From contig NC_014160.1 of assembly GCF_000092185.1 (NCBI RefSeq), forward strand, positions 1,054,001 to 1,118,000: a stretch of DNA of 64,000 nt, read 5' to 3'. This document shows, piece by piece, positions 7,810-16,564 of the stretch; the stretch's first letter is position 1, and each line of letters begins with the position of its first letter. Both the position numbers and the translations under genes were made by a program. Source of the DNA: Thermosphaera aggregans DSM 11486 (GTDB lineage Archaea; Thermoproteota; Thermoprotei_A; Sulfolobales; Desulfurococcaceae). Below the pieces are notes generated by a model that was not told where the DNA came from, did not search any database, and saw only the letters and a list, made by a program, of their open reading frames with translations.

Positions 7810-8958
7810 ATGATGAGTTACATGGATGTAGTTAAAGAGGTTGAAAAGATCGCGTGGCCTAAACCAATGAAACTGTTCACGGCGGGACCGGTCGCATGCT
7901 TCCCCGAAGTCCTAGAGGCCATGAAAATACAGATGTTCAGTCACAGGTCTAAGGAGTATCAAGAGATCCACAAGGATACGACGTTAAGGCTCGCCAAGTT
8001 CCTGGAGGCGGAAAAGTCGACAGTGCTCTTAATTCCTTCAAGCGGGACAGGTTTCATGGAGGCAAGTGTTAGAAACGCTGTGCCGCCCGGCGGAAAAGTC
8101 TTAGTAACCGTGATAGGCGAGTTCGGAAACAGATATAGGGAAGCAGTTGAGCGGAATGGAAGGAAGCCCATTGTTCTCGAGAAACCCTTGGGTAAGCCCG
8201 TTCTGCCAGAGGAGTTAGATGATGCGTTGAAGAAGAACCCAGATGTTGAAGCAGTGACGATTACTTATAACGAGACAAGCACGGGCGTGCTCAACCCGTT
8301 GAAAGAGTTAGCGAAGGTTGCGAAGGAACGGGGGAAGATGGTTTTCGTAGACGCCGTCTCCGCTATGGGTGCAGCGGACATTAAGGTGGATGCATGGGGG
8401 ATCGACCTAGTGTTTTCCAGCAGTCAAAAAGCATTCGGTGTTCCGCCAGGGCTAGCCATGGCGGCTGTGAGCGAGGCTGTGTTTGAGAGAGCGAAAAATA
8501 TTCCCGAGAGAGGGTTATACTTCGACCTCCTGGAGATTAAAGACGTACTTGTGAAACAATGGTCAACCCCAACCACTCCCCCCATGCCTCAGATCATTGG
8601 GTTGAACGTTGTGTTGAGAATTATTGAGAGGATGGGTGGTAAGGAGGCATGGTTGAAGATGTATGCTGAGAGGGCCGAGAAGATTAGAAGAGGTGCATTA
8701 AACCTAGGTCTCAGGCTTTTCGCGGAGCCAGGATACTATAGTCCAACTATTACAGTCATATATAATCCTCCGGGAATAAAGGGGCCTATTATATACGAGG
8801 AGCTGAGGAAGAGGGGTTTTGAAATAGCTAAGGGGTACGGCAAGGTAAAGGATGAAACATTCCGCATAGGACACATGGGCTATATAACCGATGAGGACAT
8901 AAACCTCTTATTCAAAAACCTCGAAGAGGTCTTAAAATCACTAGGAGTAAAGAAGTAG
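7810..8958 (+). CDS. Class V aminotransferase (serine/alanine-glyoxylate or phosphoserine type)
   Basis: This is a 382-residue fold-type I PLP enzyme. It has a glycine-rich SSGTGFMEASVRN cofactor loop, AVTITYNETSTGVLN, the cofactor Asp in VDAVSAMGA and the Schiff-base Lys in FSSSQKAFGVPPG. The opening LFTAGPVACFPEVLEAM is typical of the SgaA/alanine-glyoxylate group. It starts the operon aminotransferase-serA-serK (56 and 6 base gaps). The context suggests transamination of 3-phosphohydroxypyruvate or hydroxypyruvate toward (phospho)serine. That substrate is inferred from the neighbours. Confidence 0.9.
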   Translation: MMSYMDVVKEVEKIAWPKPMKLFTAGPVACFPEVLEAMKIQMFSHRSKEYQEIHKDTTLRLAKFLEAEKSTVLLIPSSGTGFMEASVRNAVPPGGKVLVTVIGEFGNRYREAVERNGRKPIVLEKPLGKPVLPEELDDALKKNPDVEAVTITYNETSTGVLNPLKELAKVAKERGKMVFVDAVSAMGAADIKVDAWGIDLVFSSSQKAFGVPPGLAMAAVSEAVFERAKNIPERGLYFDLLEIKDVLVKQWSTPTTPPMPQIIGLNVVLRIIERMGGKEAWLKMYAERAEKIRRGALNLGLRLFAEPGYYSPTITVIYNPPGIKGPIIYEELRKRGFEIAKGYGKVKDETFRIGHMGYITDEDINLLFKNLEEVLKSLGVKK

Positions 8959-9014
8959 TTCTCCATTATTTTTATATTTTTCCTTCCTCATAATGTGAAA
9001 CCGAGGTGAAAGCA

Positions 9015-9932
9015 ATGAAAATCCTAGTAGCCAGTCGCATTCATGAAAAAGCGATTCAGCTTCTAAAAGAAAACGGGTTCGAGGTAACGATTGTTGAAGA
9101 ACCCCATGAGGACGAGTTAGCGAGGATTATAAAAGGCTTCGACGGGTTGATCGTTAGAAGCAAGCCCTTGGTCACCAAGAAGGTGATAGAATCGGCTGAT
9201 AGATTGAAAGTGATTGCGAGAGCAGGGGTAGGACTCGACAATATCGATGTTAAAGCCGCTGAGCAGAGAGGGATTGCATTGATCAATGCACCCGAATCAT
9301 CAACCCAGAGTGTCGCCGAGCTCGCTATAGGGCTAATGCTCGCGGTTGCGAGGAAGATAGCGTTCAGTGATAGAAGGATGAGAGAGGGGTATTGGGCTAA
9401 GAAAGAGGCGATGGGTGTTGAACTATCGGGCAAAACCCTTGGCGTGATAGGTGCTGGCCGCATTGGAAGCGCTGTTGCGAGAATTGCTAAATACGGATTC
9501 AACATGCACATACTCTACTACGATGTCGCCTGTAGGGATGACTTGAACAAGGAGCTAGGGGCTGAGTGTGTGAGCATCGAGGAATTGTTGAAGAGGTCTG
9601 ACATAGTGACTATTCACGTGCCTCTTCTGCCTGAGACAAGGCACATGATTAATGAGGAAAAATTGAGATTGATGAAGAAGACAGCCATCCTCATAAACAC
9701 TTCGAGAGGAGCGGTAGTTGATACTGCAGCACTAGTGAAAGCCCTCAGCGAGGGCTGGATAGCAGGTGCAGGGCTCGACGTGTTTGAAGAGGAGCCATTG
9801 CCCAAGGATCACCCGTTAACGAAACTAGACAACGTGGTCTTAACACCACATATCGGGGCCAGCACGAAGGAGGCGCAGGAAAAAGCTGGCGTGGAGGTTG
9901 CCAGGAAAATAGTTGAGTTCTTCAAGAAGTGA
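9015..9932 (+). CDS. serA: D-3-phosphoglycerate dehydrogenase, short form
   Basis: This 305-residue D-2-hydroxyacid dehydrogenase has the Rossmann motif LGVIGAGRIGSAVA, catalytic Arg in NTSRGAVVD, Glu in LDVFEEEPLP and His in LTPHIGAST. The N-terminal substrate loop IVRSKPLVTKKVI and ARAGVGLDNID are typical of SerA. There is no C-terminal ACT domain, as in other archaeal short forms, so allosteric serine inhibition is not expected. The start ATG at 9015 follows GAGGTG, and a GTG at 9006 in the same frame overlaps that ribosome site. It is the first committed step of phosphoserine synthesis. Confidence 0.92.
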   Translation: MKILVASRIHEKAIQLLKENGFEVTIVEEPHEDELARIIKGFDGLIVRSKPLVTKKVIESADRLKVIARAGVGLDNIDVKAAEQRGIALINAPESSTQSVAELAIGLMLAVARKIAFSDRRMREGYWAKKEAMGVELSGKTLGVIGAGRIGSAVARIAKYGFNMHILYYDVACRDDLNKELGAECVSIEELLKRSDIVTIHVPLLPETRHMINEEKLRLMKKTAILINTSRGAVVDTAALVKALSEGWIAGAGLDVFEEEPLPKDHPLTKLDNVVLTPHIGASTKEAQEKAGVEVARKIVEFFKK

Positions 9933-9938
9933 CCCCAT

Positions 9939-10799
9939 ATGTCATATTTCGAGATTAAGACTAAGCACCTTGTTCTTAAGATCACTTTGGAGGAAGTATC
10001 CAAGCTTCACATTCATGAAGAGATAATACCGGAAATGTATGAGAAGCTGGTAGAAAAGATCAAGCAAGACGGCTTCTTCAAAGACCCCGTCATAGTCGAT
10101 GAGAAAACTCTTGTCGTCCTGGATGGGATGCATCGGGTTGCTGCTGCGCAGACTTTGAAACTTCCATACATGCCAGTATGCCTAATAGATTACGACAATC
10201 CCGAGGTCAAGCTCAGGTCTTGGTGTAGGACAGCTTTCAAGAAGTCCAGTAGCAGTAGTGAGGCATTATCGGTTATCTCAAGGCTGGGGTTGAGGTTGAC
10301 GAAGGTAGCGAGCATGGACGACGCCTTCGAACTGTTGAAAGCCAGGAGGCTCGTGGTAGCAGTAACCGACGGGAGCAGTGTTTTAGGCGTATTATCCCCT
10401 TCTAGCGATATTAAGATCATATATGACTGGGTAAAGAAGATAGAGCACGCGCTTAAAAACTCGGGTTTCGATGTCGGGTATGTCACAGAAGAGGAAGCTC
10501 TTGAAAAAGCGAGAAAAGGAGAGGTCACAGTTTCACTGATAACTCCTACTATAACCAAGGAAGAGGTTCGCAAGGTTGCGTTGAGAGGCGAGGTCTTCGC
10601 TCACAAGGCAACCCGGCATATTGTGCCGGCTAGACCGATGAATGTTAAGGTACCATTAAGCTGGATTGACGGAACCATCACGCTAGATGAGGCTAGGCGC
10701 AGGCTTACAGAGTATCTCGGAAAGAGGCAGGTTAAAACCTTACCCCCTGGCACAGTTCTCGATAGAAGATATGATGAAGAATTATTTGTTTTCGAATAA
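9939..10799 (+). CDS. serK: ParB-fold free serine kinase (SerK-like)
   Basis: The 286-residue protein begins with a ParB/sulfiredoxin-type domain: KIKQDGFFKDPVIV, then LDGMHRVAAAQ, the DGxHR motif of the archaeal serine kinases. It ends with the SerK C-terminal features HKATRHIVPARP and LPPGTVLDRRYDEEL. Family knowledge: Thermococcus SerK (ADP-dependent) and a Staphylothermus relative phosphorylate free L-serine to O-phosphoserine for cysteine synthesis. Position directly behind the aminotransferase and serA genes, with a six-base gap, strongly supports that role over chromosome partitioning. The nucleotide used (ADP or ATP) cannot be read from the sequence. Confidence 0.85.
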   Translation: MSYFEIKTKHLVLKITLEEVSKLHIHEEIIPEMYEKLVEKIKQDGFFKDPVIVDEKTLVVLDGMHRVAAAQTLKLPYMPVCLIDYDNPEVKLRSWCRTAFKKSSSSSEALSVISRLGLRLTKVASMDDAFELLKARRLVVAVTDGSSVLGVLSPSSDIKIIYDWVKKIEHALKNSGFDVGYVTEEEALEKARKGEVTVSLITPTITKEEVRKVALRGEVFAHKATRHIVPARPMNVKVPLSWIDGTITLDEARRRLTEYLGKRQVKTLPPGTVLDRRYDEELFVFE

Positions 10800-10831
10800 C
10801 CCTTTTTCTCCATTCTCATTCTTCATTAATC

Positions 10832-10839
10832 TTTATAAG
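10832..10839 (+). promoter_or_regulatory. TATA box of initiator tRNA gene
   Basis: TTTATAAG sits about 45 bases before the tRNA. Initiation some 27 bases downstream would leave a leader of about 15-18 bases that includes GGCGGGGC, which is complementary to the trailer. Confidence 0.55.
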
Positions 10840-10879
10840 CACTCTTTTCTAATCAAATCATTATTGGCGGGGCAAAACA

Positions 10880-11004
10880 GCGGGGTAGGGCAGCCTGGTA
10901 GCCCGCGGGAGACAGTGGTCGCGAGACCTGTCCGCGAAGCTCATAACCCCGAGGTCGGTGGTTCAAAGCGGGCGTCAAGCCCGTGGAAATCCACCCCCCG
11001 CTAT
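10880..11004 (+). tRNA. Initiator tRNA-Met (CAT) with two introns
   Basis: Removing two inserts restores a perfect 74-nt cloverleaf. The acceptor stem AGCGGGG pairs with CCCCGCT, giving the A1-U72 pair typical of initiators. The D arm is GGGC/GCCC, the anticodon arm CGGGG-CTCATAA-CCCCG with three consecutive G-C pairs, the T arm GGTGG-TTCAAAT-CCACC, and the discriminator A. Intron 1 (about 10911-10939, 29 nt) interrupts the 5' anticodon stem between positions 30 and 31 and folds with a GCGA tetraloop. Intron 2 (about 10969-10990, 22 nt) interrupts the T-loop near 59/60 and folds as CGGGC-GTCAA-GCCCG. Both sites are non-canonical. Splice points can slide by one or two identical bases. Confidence 0.92.
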
Positions 11005-11008
11005 CCCG

Positions 11009-11032
11009 CCCGCTTAACAGCGGGCCCCGCCA
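11009..11032 (+). terminator. Trailer hairpin of pre-tRNA-iMet
   Basis: GCCCGC-TTAACA-GCGGGC (11009-11026) forms a six-pair hairpin just after the tRNA. GCCCCGCC (11025-11032) is complementary to GGCGGGGC in the leader (10867-10874). The element may fold with the leader in the precursor or help end transcription, and no T-run follows directly. Confidence 0.4.
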
Positions 11033-11088
11033 CTCTCATATAAAACATTTTTATGTGCTGGAGAAGATGATTCTCTCATGGTGGTTGA

Positions 11089-13698
11089 ATGTCTTGGAGC
11101 AGAATCCTTCTAATAATATTGCTGGTAACACCCATTGTTCTAGGATTCGCGGGATCAGTCTCAACTCTTCACGGAAGTAGTAGTGGCGTTATAGTGATCA
11201 AAGGCCCTACGCCGATAATGGAAGGAGAGGCTAAGGGTCCCGAGGATATTACCGTCATGAACGAGTACATCGCTGTGGCATTCGGTATTTCAACAACCCC
11301 GCCGTGGGGAATCCCACCCGGACACATCATCGATCTCGCACCGGTTGCGCCCGGGGCTTCAGACGTTCTAGCACAGTTTAGCCTCCCTCTGAATGATTGG
11401 GGGAACTGGGCCACCATAACTAGCTTCCAAATAGTGGAGAATTCTTCTACAAGAGCCATTATCGTTGCGTTGGGTCAGTGGAAGGGTTTAACAGTAAACT
11501 ATACCTACATTCTCGAGTCTGGCAAGCCATATCTGAAGGCTATTATAACCGTGACAAACAACGATACAGTATCCTACTCAAATCACATAATGGGCCCTGC
11601 CATATCTCTGAAGAGGGGGTGGGCCTACGCGCCGGGTTTTGGAACGGGAAGGATTACAACATCCCCGAAGACGAATTACGGGATAAGCGAGGACTGGGTT
11701 GCAGCTTATCATGAGGACTATGTGTTAGGCTTATACTCGCCAGGCTACACACATATAGCTCTTCACAGTAGTTTTGCTGACACGTTCTACCAGGTTACCC
11801 TGAACCCAGGCGAGTCACGCGTGTTCGAAGCATACTTGATAGCTTTCCCTGAGGGAGACCTGTGTAAGGTGGCGGAAACAGTTCAAACCGTAAAGGAGGG
11901 AGGACTGGGATCAATCAATGGAGTAGCTATGACAAGTAAGGGTGACCCACTGGTTAAAGGAGTGGTAATGGTAGAATCCAACGGTAAGCCGTATTGCTGG
12001 GGACTAGTGAAAAACGGATCATACTCTATAAACCTCCCAGCCCCAGGCTCCTATAGCGTCTTCGCGCTTGCCAAGGCGCATGCCCCAGGCACGAGGCAAA
12101 ACATCACGGTCGCGCCGGGCGAAGCACTCGAATTAAACTTCACCGATGTAATCCCTCCTGGGAGAGTAGTGTTAACAGTGTTTAGAAACGATACTGGGGA
12201 GCCAACAGATGCTAGGATACTTGTCAGCGGGGGATACGTGCCACCTGTAATGTACTTGGCTGTGACCACAGTGTACACGGATGTTTACAACGTGGGATTA
12301 GCCATCATAGACCTGGCACCCGGTACTTACAATTTAACCATTGACAAAGGAGCCGGATTCATCACTACAGCTAAAACCATCAGTGTAACCGTAGCGAGCG
12401 AACAGGTCGTGGAGGCAAACGTCACTGTGGAAATACTGTTTAAACCATCCGATGAGGGATGGTACATGGTGGATCTCCATCACCACTCGGACTGGATGGA
12501 TGGTAGGACGCCTCCTCACTTGCTCGTAGCAGCTCAGCTCGCTTCGGGAGTAGACTTTGTTTTCGTTAGCGACCACGACTACGTCGGGAACTGTCCTGTG
12601 ATACAGGCAATAGCTCAAGCTCGCAACGTGCCGTTCATATGCGGAGTAGAAATCTCTCCTGACTGGGCCCACTTCAACGTCTACCCAGTGGTAAATGCTT
12701 CAAAACTCGTATACAGAGGAACTATGAGAGAGATTATAACCGCAGCCAGAGCTGCTGGAGCAATAGTGGTCAGGGCTAACCACCCATATATTGGCGGATT
12801 GTTCATTGCTCAAGAGATGAACAATATACCGGGGGGTTATTACGAAGACTGGGATGCCGCTGAGCTGGGTCCATGGGGTACTAATGCGCAGAAAACATTG
12901 ACTAAAATGTTTTCTCTATGGGATTTGAATATAAGAAAATATCTAACGGCGGGAAGCGATGTTCACGACGTTATAATGCAGACTTACACTGGAAAGCCGA
13001 GGGTTGTTGCATATCTACCTAACGGGCCCCATCCTGTTTCACTAGCCCTGGCTGAAAAGTATGGTAGGACGTTCATATCGTACGGCCCCTTCATATTCTC
13101 CAACCCGTTACCAGGTAGTACTATAGGTGTGGCATCGCTATCCGAGAACATCACGCTAAAGGTTAAACTATTCTCAGTACTTGGATTGAGCAAGATCGAG
13201 GTGTATGGTAAAGGAGGCAGGATTATACAAACCATTCCGCTGGGATCAGCCGTGTCTAAAACTCTCGAAATAACTGTTCCAGCATCCATGGCGACAAACG
13301 GTACTGAAAGCGGCTACATAGTCTTAATCGCCTACGACGCGTCCAACAACAGGGCGATAAACAACCCTATCTGGGTGGATCTTAACACGCAACCTGTGAC
13401 AACTACCATTACTGAGACGGTGACCAATACTCAGACAGTCACAATTACTAACACGGTCACCGATACTTTAACGGCCACGGCGACGGTGACTAAAACTATA
13501 ACGGAAGCCACAACATATTCAACAACTTTAACAACCACGGAGATATCTGAAACAACCAAGACAACAACCTACACGTTCACCTCTACATACACGACTGAAA
13601 AAGTCCTCACGCAGACAGATTATGTGATTACAGGGGTCACCGCGGTCGTATTCTTAGCTATCGGATTAGGGTTGAGTAGGCTATTATTCAAAAGGTAA
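11089..13698 (+). CDS. Surface-anchored PHP-domain phosphoesterase-like protein
   Basis: This 869-residue exported protein starts with a signal peptide (ILLIILLVTPIVLGFA). It has an N-terminal beta-rich domain (about 30-270) and carboxypeptidase-regulatory/Ig-like repeats (about 275-450). A PHP domain follows (about 455-680) with DLHHHSDWMDG, FVSDHDYVG, CGVEIS, ANHPYIGG and a later AGSDVHD, all metal-ligand motifs of that family. After it come another beta domain, a Thr/Ser-rich stalk of about 75 residues and a C-terminal membrane anchor ending LSRLLFKR. PHP domains hydrolyse phosphoesters, but most are cytoplasmic. An extracellular, stalk-mounted form suggests scavenging of phosphate from external polymers, which is inference. 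It is transcribed alone. Confidence 0.85.
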   Translation: MSWSRILLIILLVTPIVLGFAGSVSTLHGSSSGVIVIKGPTPIMEGEAKGPEDITVMNEYIAVAFGISTTPPWGIPPGHIIDLAPVAPGASDVLAQFSLPLNDWGNWATITSFQIVENSSTRAIIVALGQWKGLTVNYTYILESGKPYLKAIITVTNNDTVSYSNHIMGPAISLKRGWAYAPGFGTGRITTSPKTNYGISEDWVAAYHEDYVLGLYSPGYTHIALHSSFADTFYQVTLNPGESRVFEAYLIAFPEGDLCKVAETVQTVKEGGLGSINGVAMTSKGDPLVKGVVMVESNGKPYCWGLVKNGSYSINLPAPGSYSVFALAKAHAPGTRQNITVAPGEALELNFTDVIPPGRVVLTVFRNDTGEPTDARILVSGGYVPPVMYLAVTTVYTDVYNVGLAIIDLAPGTYNLTIDKGAGFITTAKTISVTVASEQVVEANVTVEILFKPSDEGWYMVDLHHHSDWMDGRTPPHLLVAAQLASGVDFVFVSDHDYVGNCPVIQAIAQARNVPFICGVEISPDWAHFNVYPVVNASKLVYRGTMREIITAARAAGAIVVRANHPYIGGLFIAQEMNNIPGGYYEDWDAAELGPWGTNAQKTLTKMFSLWDLNIRKYLTAGSDVHDVIMQTYTGKPRVVAYLPNGPHPVSLALAEKYGRTFISYGPFIFSNPLPGSTIGVASLSENITLKVKLFSVLGLSKIEVYGKGGRIIQTIPLGSAVSKTLEITVPASMATNGTESGYIVLIAYDASNNRAINNPIWVDLNTQPVTTTITETVTNTQTVTITNTVTDTLTATATVTKTITEATTYSTTLTTTEISETTKTTTYTFTSTYTTEKVLTQTDYVITGVTAVVFLAIGLGLSRLLFKR

Positions 13699-13717
13699 CT
13701 GGGATCGAATCTCAATG

Positions 13718-13727
13718 TTTTTTATAG
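13718..13727 (+). promoter_or_regulatory. TATA box of tRNA-Leu(TAG)
   Basis: TTTTTTATAG lies about 30 bases before the tRNA start, in the short spacer after the PHP protein gene. Confidence 0.5.
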
Positions 13728-13754
13728 CCTAAACCTATTAAACACACTAATAGT

Positions 13755-13839
13755 GCGGGGGTGCCCGAGCTTGGTCAAAGGGGTCGGGCTTAGGACCCGA
13801 TGGCGTAGGCCTGCGTGGGTTCAAATCCCACCCCCCGCA
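13755..13839 (+). tRNA. tRNA-Leu (TAG)
   Basis: This is a class II tRNA with acceptor GCGGGGG/CCCCCGC, anticodon loop CTTAGGA (anticodon TAG), long variable arm TGGCGTAGGCCTGC region and T arm GTGGG-TTCAAAT-CCCAC. The discriminator is A and there is no intron. It is identical to the tRNA-Leu at 24083 apart from the first anticodon base. Confidence 0.96.
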
Positions 13840-13954
13840 CTTCACATTTGAGAGTAAGTTCATAATTTAGAGAACCATCGAGTACACTCCATTGGCTAGC
13901 ATCGTGACGTTCTCAAGATCGATTTCAATAACAAGGGATTAATTGTGAAGGTGC

Positions 13955-14677
13955 TCATGGCAGGGTGATTAGTTTAGAATACTCGTTTCCACCCATGGTG
14001 TGTAATCTCAGCTCAATAACCTGTCCGTGCATGTACCCTGTGGTCAACCATATTATAACTATTTTCTCCTCGCCAGGCCCGAGAGTTAGGGGAAATGGAA
14101 GGTTAGAGTTCGCCCCTGCCTTGGTGAGAGTTTTCCCGTTGATAAACACTTGGTCTAGAGTGGTAGGATTACCCCCAATATTCCTTATTCTTAACACTAT
14201 GTTGAATACTCCTGTGTAATACACCTCGCGAACTTCGATATCAACATTCTCATAGCAAAACGCTCTAGTAATTGCCAAGCTTACCTGGTATTGTAGAGTA
14301 TTTCCAACCTTGATTTGAACTGGGACGCTCTCCCCTTGCTTAAAAGAAGCATCGTAGACGATAGCGTTCATCACTACTTCCTCACCAGTGACCGAGTTTT
14401 CCCTCTCAATCCTCACATACGTGGTTCCATTGAAACCCACCCCGCTATTAACGGTGATTATGGTACCCCCAATGACTACTTCTTCGATCGAGATCGGGAT
14501 TCCACTTCTACTTCTAAACACTGTCTTAATGTACAAGTCGCCACAAGAAATGTATGCCTCTTTCCCAAGCACTTCTACTTCTCCGGTATTCCATGCAATA
14601 TTTTCAAAATAGAAGTACACGATGCTTGCTACAAGAGCAATTATTACTAAAACAGCAACGATATGTAGGGTCTTCAC
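13955..14677 (-). CDS. Membrane-anchored pilin-like or secreted hypothetical protein
   Basis: The 240-residue protein has a short basic start (MKTLHIV), one hydrophobic helix (residues 5-24) and then a beta-strand-rich outer part. Two repeats of similar form, each near an EVxxxG/EVYYTGVFNIVLRI strand followed by GGTIITVN or QVFINGK, end in LPFPLTLGPGEEKIVIIWL. That pattern recalls crenarchaeal type IV pilin/archaellin-like outer proteins, but no class III cleavage motif is clear. Function is unknown. It sits alone between tRNA-Leu and the FAU-1 gene. Confidence 0.65.
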   Translation of the reverse strand: MKTLHIVAVLVIIALVASIVYFYFENIAWNTGEVEVLGKEAYISCGDLYIKTVFRSRSGIPISIEEVVIGGTIITVNSGVGFNGTTYVRIERENSVTGEEVVMNAIVYDASFKQGESVPVQIKVGNTLQYQVSLAITRAFCYENVDIEVREVYYTGVFNIVLRIRNIGGNPTTLDQVFINGKTLTKAGANSNLPFPLTLGPGEEKIVIIWLTTGYMHGQVIELRLHTMGGNEYSKLITLP

Positions 14678-14769
14678 GAAAACCAGCTCCTATTAAATAA
14701 TAATTGTTTCCTAAATTAATGGTTTCTGGAACCGTGGGGGCTGGACGGGTTTAGTGTTTAATATGAGTG

Positions 14770-16209
14770 TTAGATTAAGCATTTATCGGGCTCTCTATAA
14801 TTTTCACAGACGTAGGCTTGAGGATTTTTAATTACTAAATCAGCAACCTTCTCCGCCAAGAAGTAGAGTTGTTCGCTTACTACTCCCTTTGTGTTTAATT
14901 GTGAGAGTTGGTCCAAATCTATTAAAACAGGGTTTTCACCAGGCTTCACCACGATATCGACCACGAGATCATGGTATTTCACAATACCGGGGGCTATTTC
15001 CGGAGGGGTGTTAATATTGATGTAGCTTCCTAGCCAATTTCCATTTCTGAAGTAGTTATGGCTTACCACGTAAGAACCTTCCTTGATAATCAACAAGTCT
15101 TTGTCGCCGGGGAGCTTCTCAATACCTAACCCGTCGTAAATCCCCTTGCTCCTGAAAACCCTTTCAAGGACAATGCATGCCTTTCCCTCAACAAGCTTGA
15201 AATGCTTGAGAAATCCTGGGGTTAATTCTCTAACTCCTTTCACAGGCGAGTAGTGAAGGATTCTGAACCTCTTCACCCCGGAGATTTTACTGCAAAGCCA
15301 TTCTCTGAACCCGTTTCCTACAATGTTCATATCACACCCGTTTCCAACGAGTTTTTCAACCAGGTCTAGTTCGTCACCGAAACCCATACTCTTCAATTCA
15401 TGATGTCCCGGCACGGTTGGAGTTACTGAGCGTCTCTCGTGATCGAGGATTTTCTTAGCAATGCTCGTCAAAGAAATCAATCCTATGAACTCCCCGGTTC
15501 TCACCTTGCCCGGGTTCCCAATACTTTTCGCAACCTCCATCAACCTTTTATATTCATTCAACAATGCCTCTATTTCAACCCCGACATCTCTAGGGTCTGC
15601 AAACCTTGCACTGCTTCTAAATTTCACCCCAAGCCCGGAGCCTAAAAGCTTGGATAAAGCAATTGCGGAAAGCCTGTTCTTTAACTCTTTATCTCTAATG
15701 TACTCGGAGAAAACTATTCTAGGGTTTCCATGAATGAGGGAAACATAGTCTCCGAGCAATTTAAACTCTCGTGTAAGCTCGACGGCTTCTTCTTCACTCC
15801 ACGAGGGCTTGTAAACACCTACAATTACCTTATCATTGACAAACAAGCCTTTACAATCCCTCAACACTCCTTTAAACTCACCCACATCTACAACGCAAGT
15901 CCCGGGCAGTACTTTTTCGACTCTTCCAAGATAAACCGAGTTCGATTCAACCCTAGAGGCTTTTCTAAAGACGAACTTCAAACTTTTCGATAGCAGGTGG
16001 AAAACCGACCTGGCCTCGTAGGGCTTGCCTATTACAAGGATTGAATCATCTTCGGCATCCTTCACTGTTACGTCGGGTGGGGAATTATCGAAGCTAATAT
16101 TAAGCCTATTAGCTATTACGTCGCTTGGCTGGACAATTTTATAACCGTTTTTCAAAAAGAGGTGTGAGAGAGCGGTGGCGTATATACCTCTTACACGCAC
16201 CTTAGTCAA
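14770..16209 (-). CDS. FAU-1-type RNA-binding endoribonuclease (RNase E/G-like S1 + DUF402)
   Basis: The 479-residue protein begins VRVRGIYATALSHLFLKNGYKIVQPSDVI, a form characteristic of archaeal FAU-1; the two halves of that stretch are the diagnostic segments. An S1-like domain lies at about 88-150 (YLGRVEKVLPGTCVVDVGEF), a middle helical region follows, and the C-terminal DUF402 domain starts near residue 330 and includes YVVSHNYFRNGNWLGSY. Pyrococcus FAU-1 (about 472 residues) binds AU-rich RNA and processes pre-5S rRNA. It forms a unit with the UPF0147 gene 12 bases upstream on the same strand. Confidence 0.88.
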   Translation of the reverse strand: MTKVRVRGIYATALSHLFLKNGYKIVQPSDVIANRLNISFDNSPPDVTVKDAEDDSILVIGKPYEARSVFHLLSKSLKFVFRKASRVESNSVYLGRVEKVLPGTCVVDVGEFKGVLRDCKGLFVNDKVIVGVYKPSWSEEEAVELTREFKLLGDYVSLIHGNPRIVFSEYIRDKELKNRLSAIALSKLLGSGLGVKFRSSARFADPRDVGVEIEALLNEYKRLMEVAKSIGNPGKVRTGEFIGLISLTSIAKKILDHERRSVTPTVPGHHELKSMGFGDELDLVEKLVGNGCDMNIVGNGFREWLCSKISGVKRFRILHYSPVKGVRELTPGFLKHFKLVEGKACIVLERVFRSKGIYDGLGIEKLPGDKDLLIIKEGSYVVSHNYFRNGNWLGSYININTPPEIAPGIVKYHDLVVDIVVKPGENPVLIDLDQLSQLNTKGVVSEQLYFLAEKVADLVIKNPQAYVCENYREPDKCLI

Positions 16210-16221
16210 GACCTAGGCTCC

Positions 16222-16500
16222 TCAGTCGTGAATTGTCTCAAGGATCGCTATGATCTGCCAGATCTTAGTCCTAGTGTTCAACGGCATGTTAGGGTCCTGA
16301 CTAACCTGGTCTAGAAGACTGATCGCGTTTGCAGCCTTAACCCCCGGGGTGAGTTTCTCGTCACGCAACTGGTTTAAAGCCTCTGTAGCCGCTCTTCTAA
16401 TATTCCTAGGCACTGCTGTGTCGTTGACAATACTCATTAAAAGGTAGATGGCATTCCTCAACTTAACCTCGTTGTCAGGCACCTTCGCCATCATAACCAC
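16222..16500 (-). CDS. UPF0147 family protein
   Basis: The 92-residue all-helical protein matches the archaeal UPF0147 pattern: LRNAIYLLMSIVNDTAVPRN, RRAATEALNQL and an SQDPNMPLNTRTKIWQI end. Its function is unknown. It is cotranscribed upstream of FAU-1 and divergent from the p27-like gene. The start could be the first, third or fourth Met. Confidence 0.85.
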   Translation of the reverse strand: MVMMAKVPDNEVKLRNAIYLLMSIVNDTAVPRNIRRAATEALNQLRDEKLTPGVKAANAISLLDQVSQDPNMPLNTRTKIWQIIAILETIHD

Positions 16501-16564
16501 CTGTTAACAATCCCTCATAAACATATATGAGTGTGATTAATAAAACTATTAGGAGGTGGCTCGA

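Noticed and set aside
9939-10799. ParB chromosome-partition protein
   Set aside because: The DGxHR motif, the HKATRHIVPARP end and the serA operon fit the archaeal serine kinase; no helix-turn-helix domain is visible.
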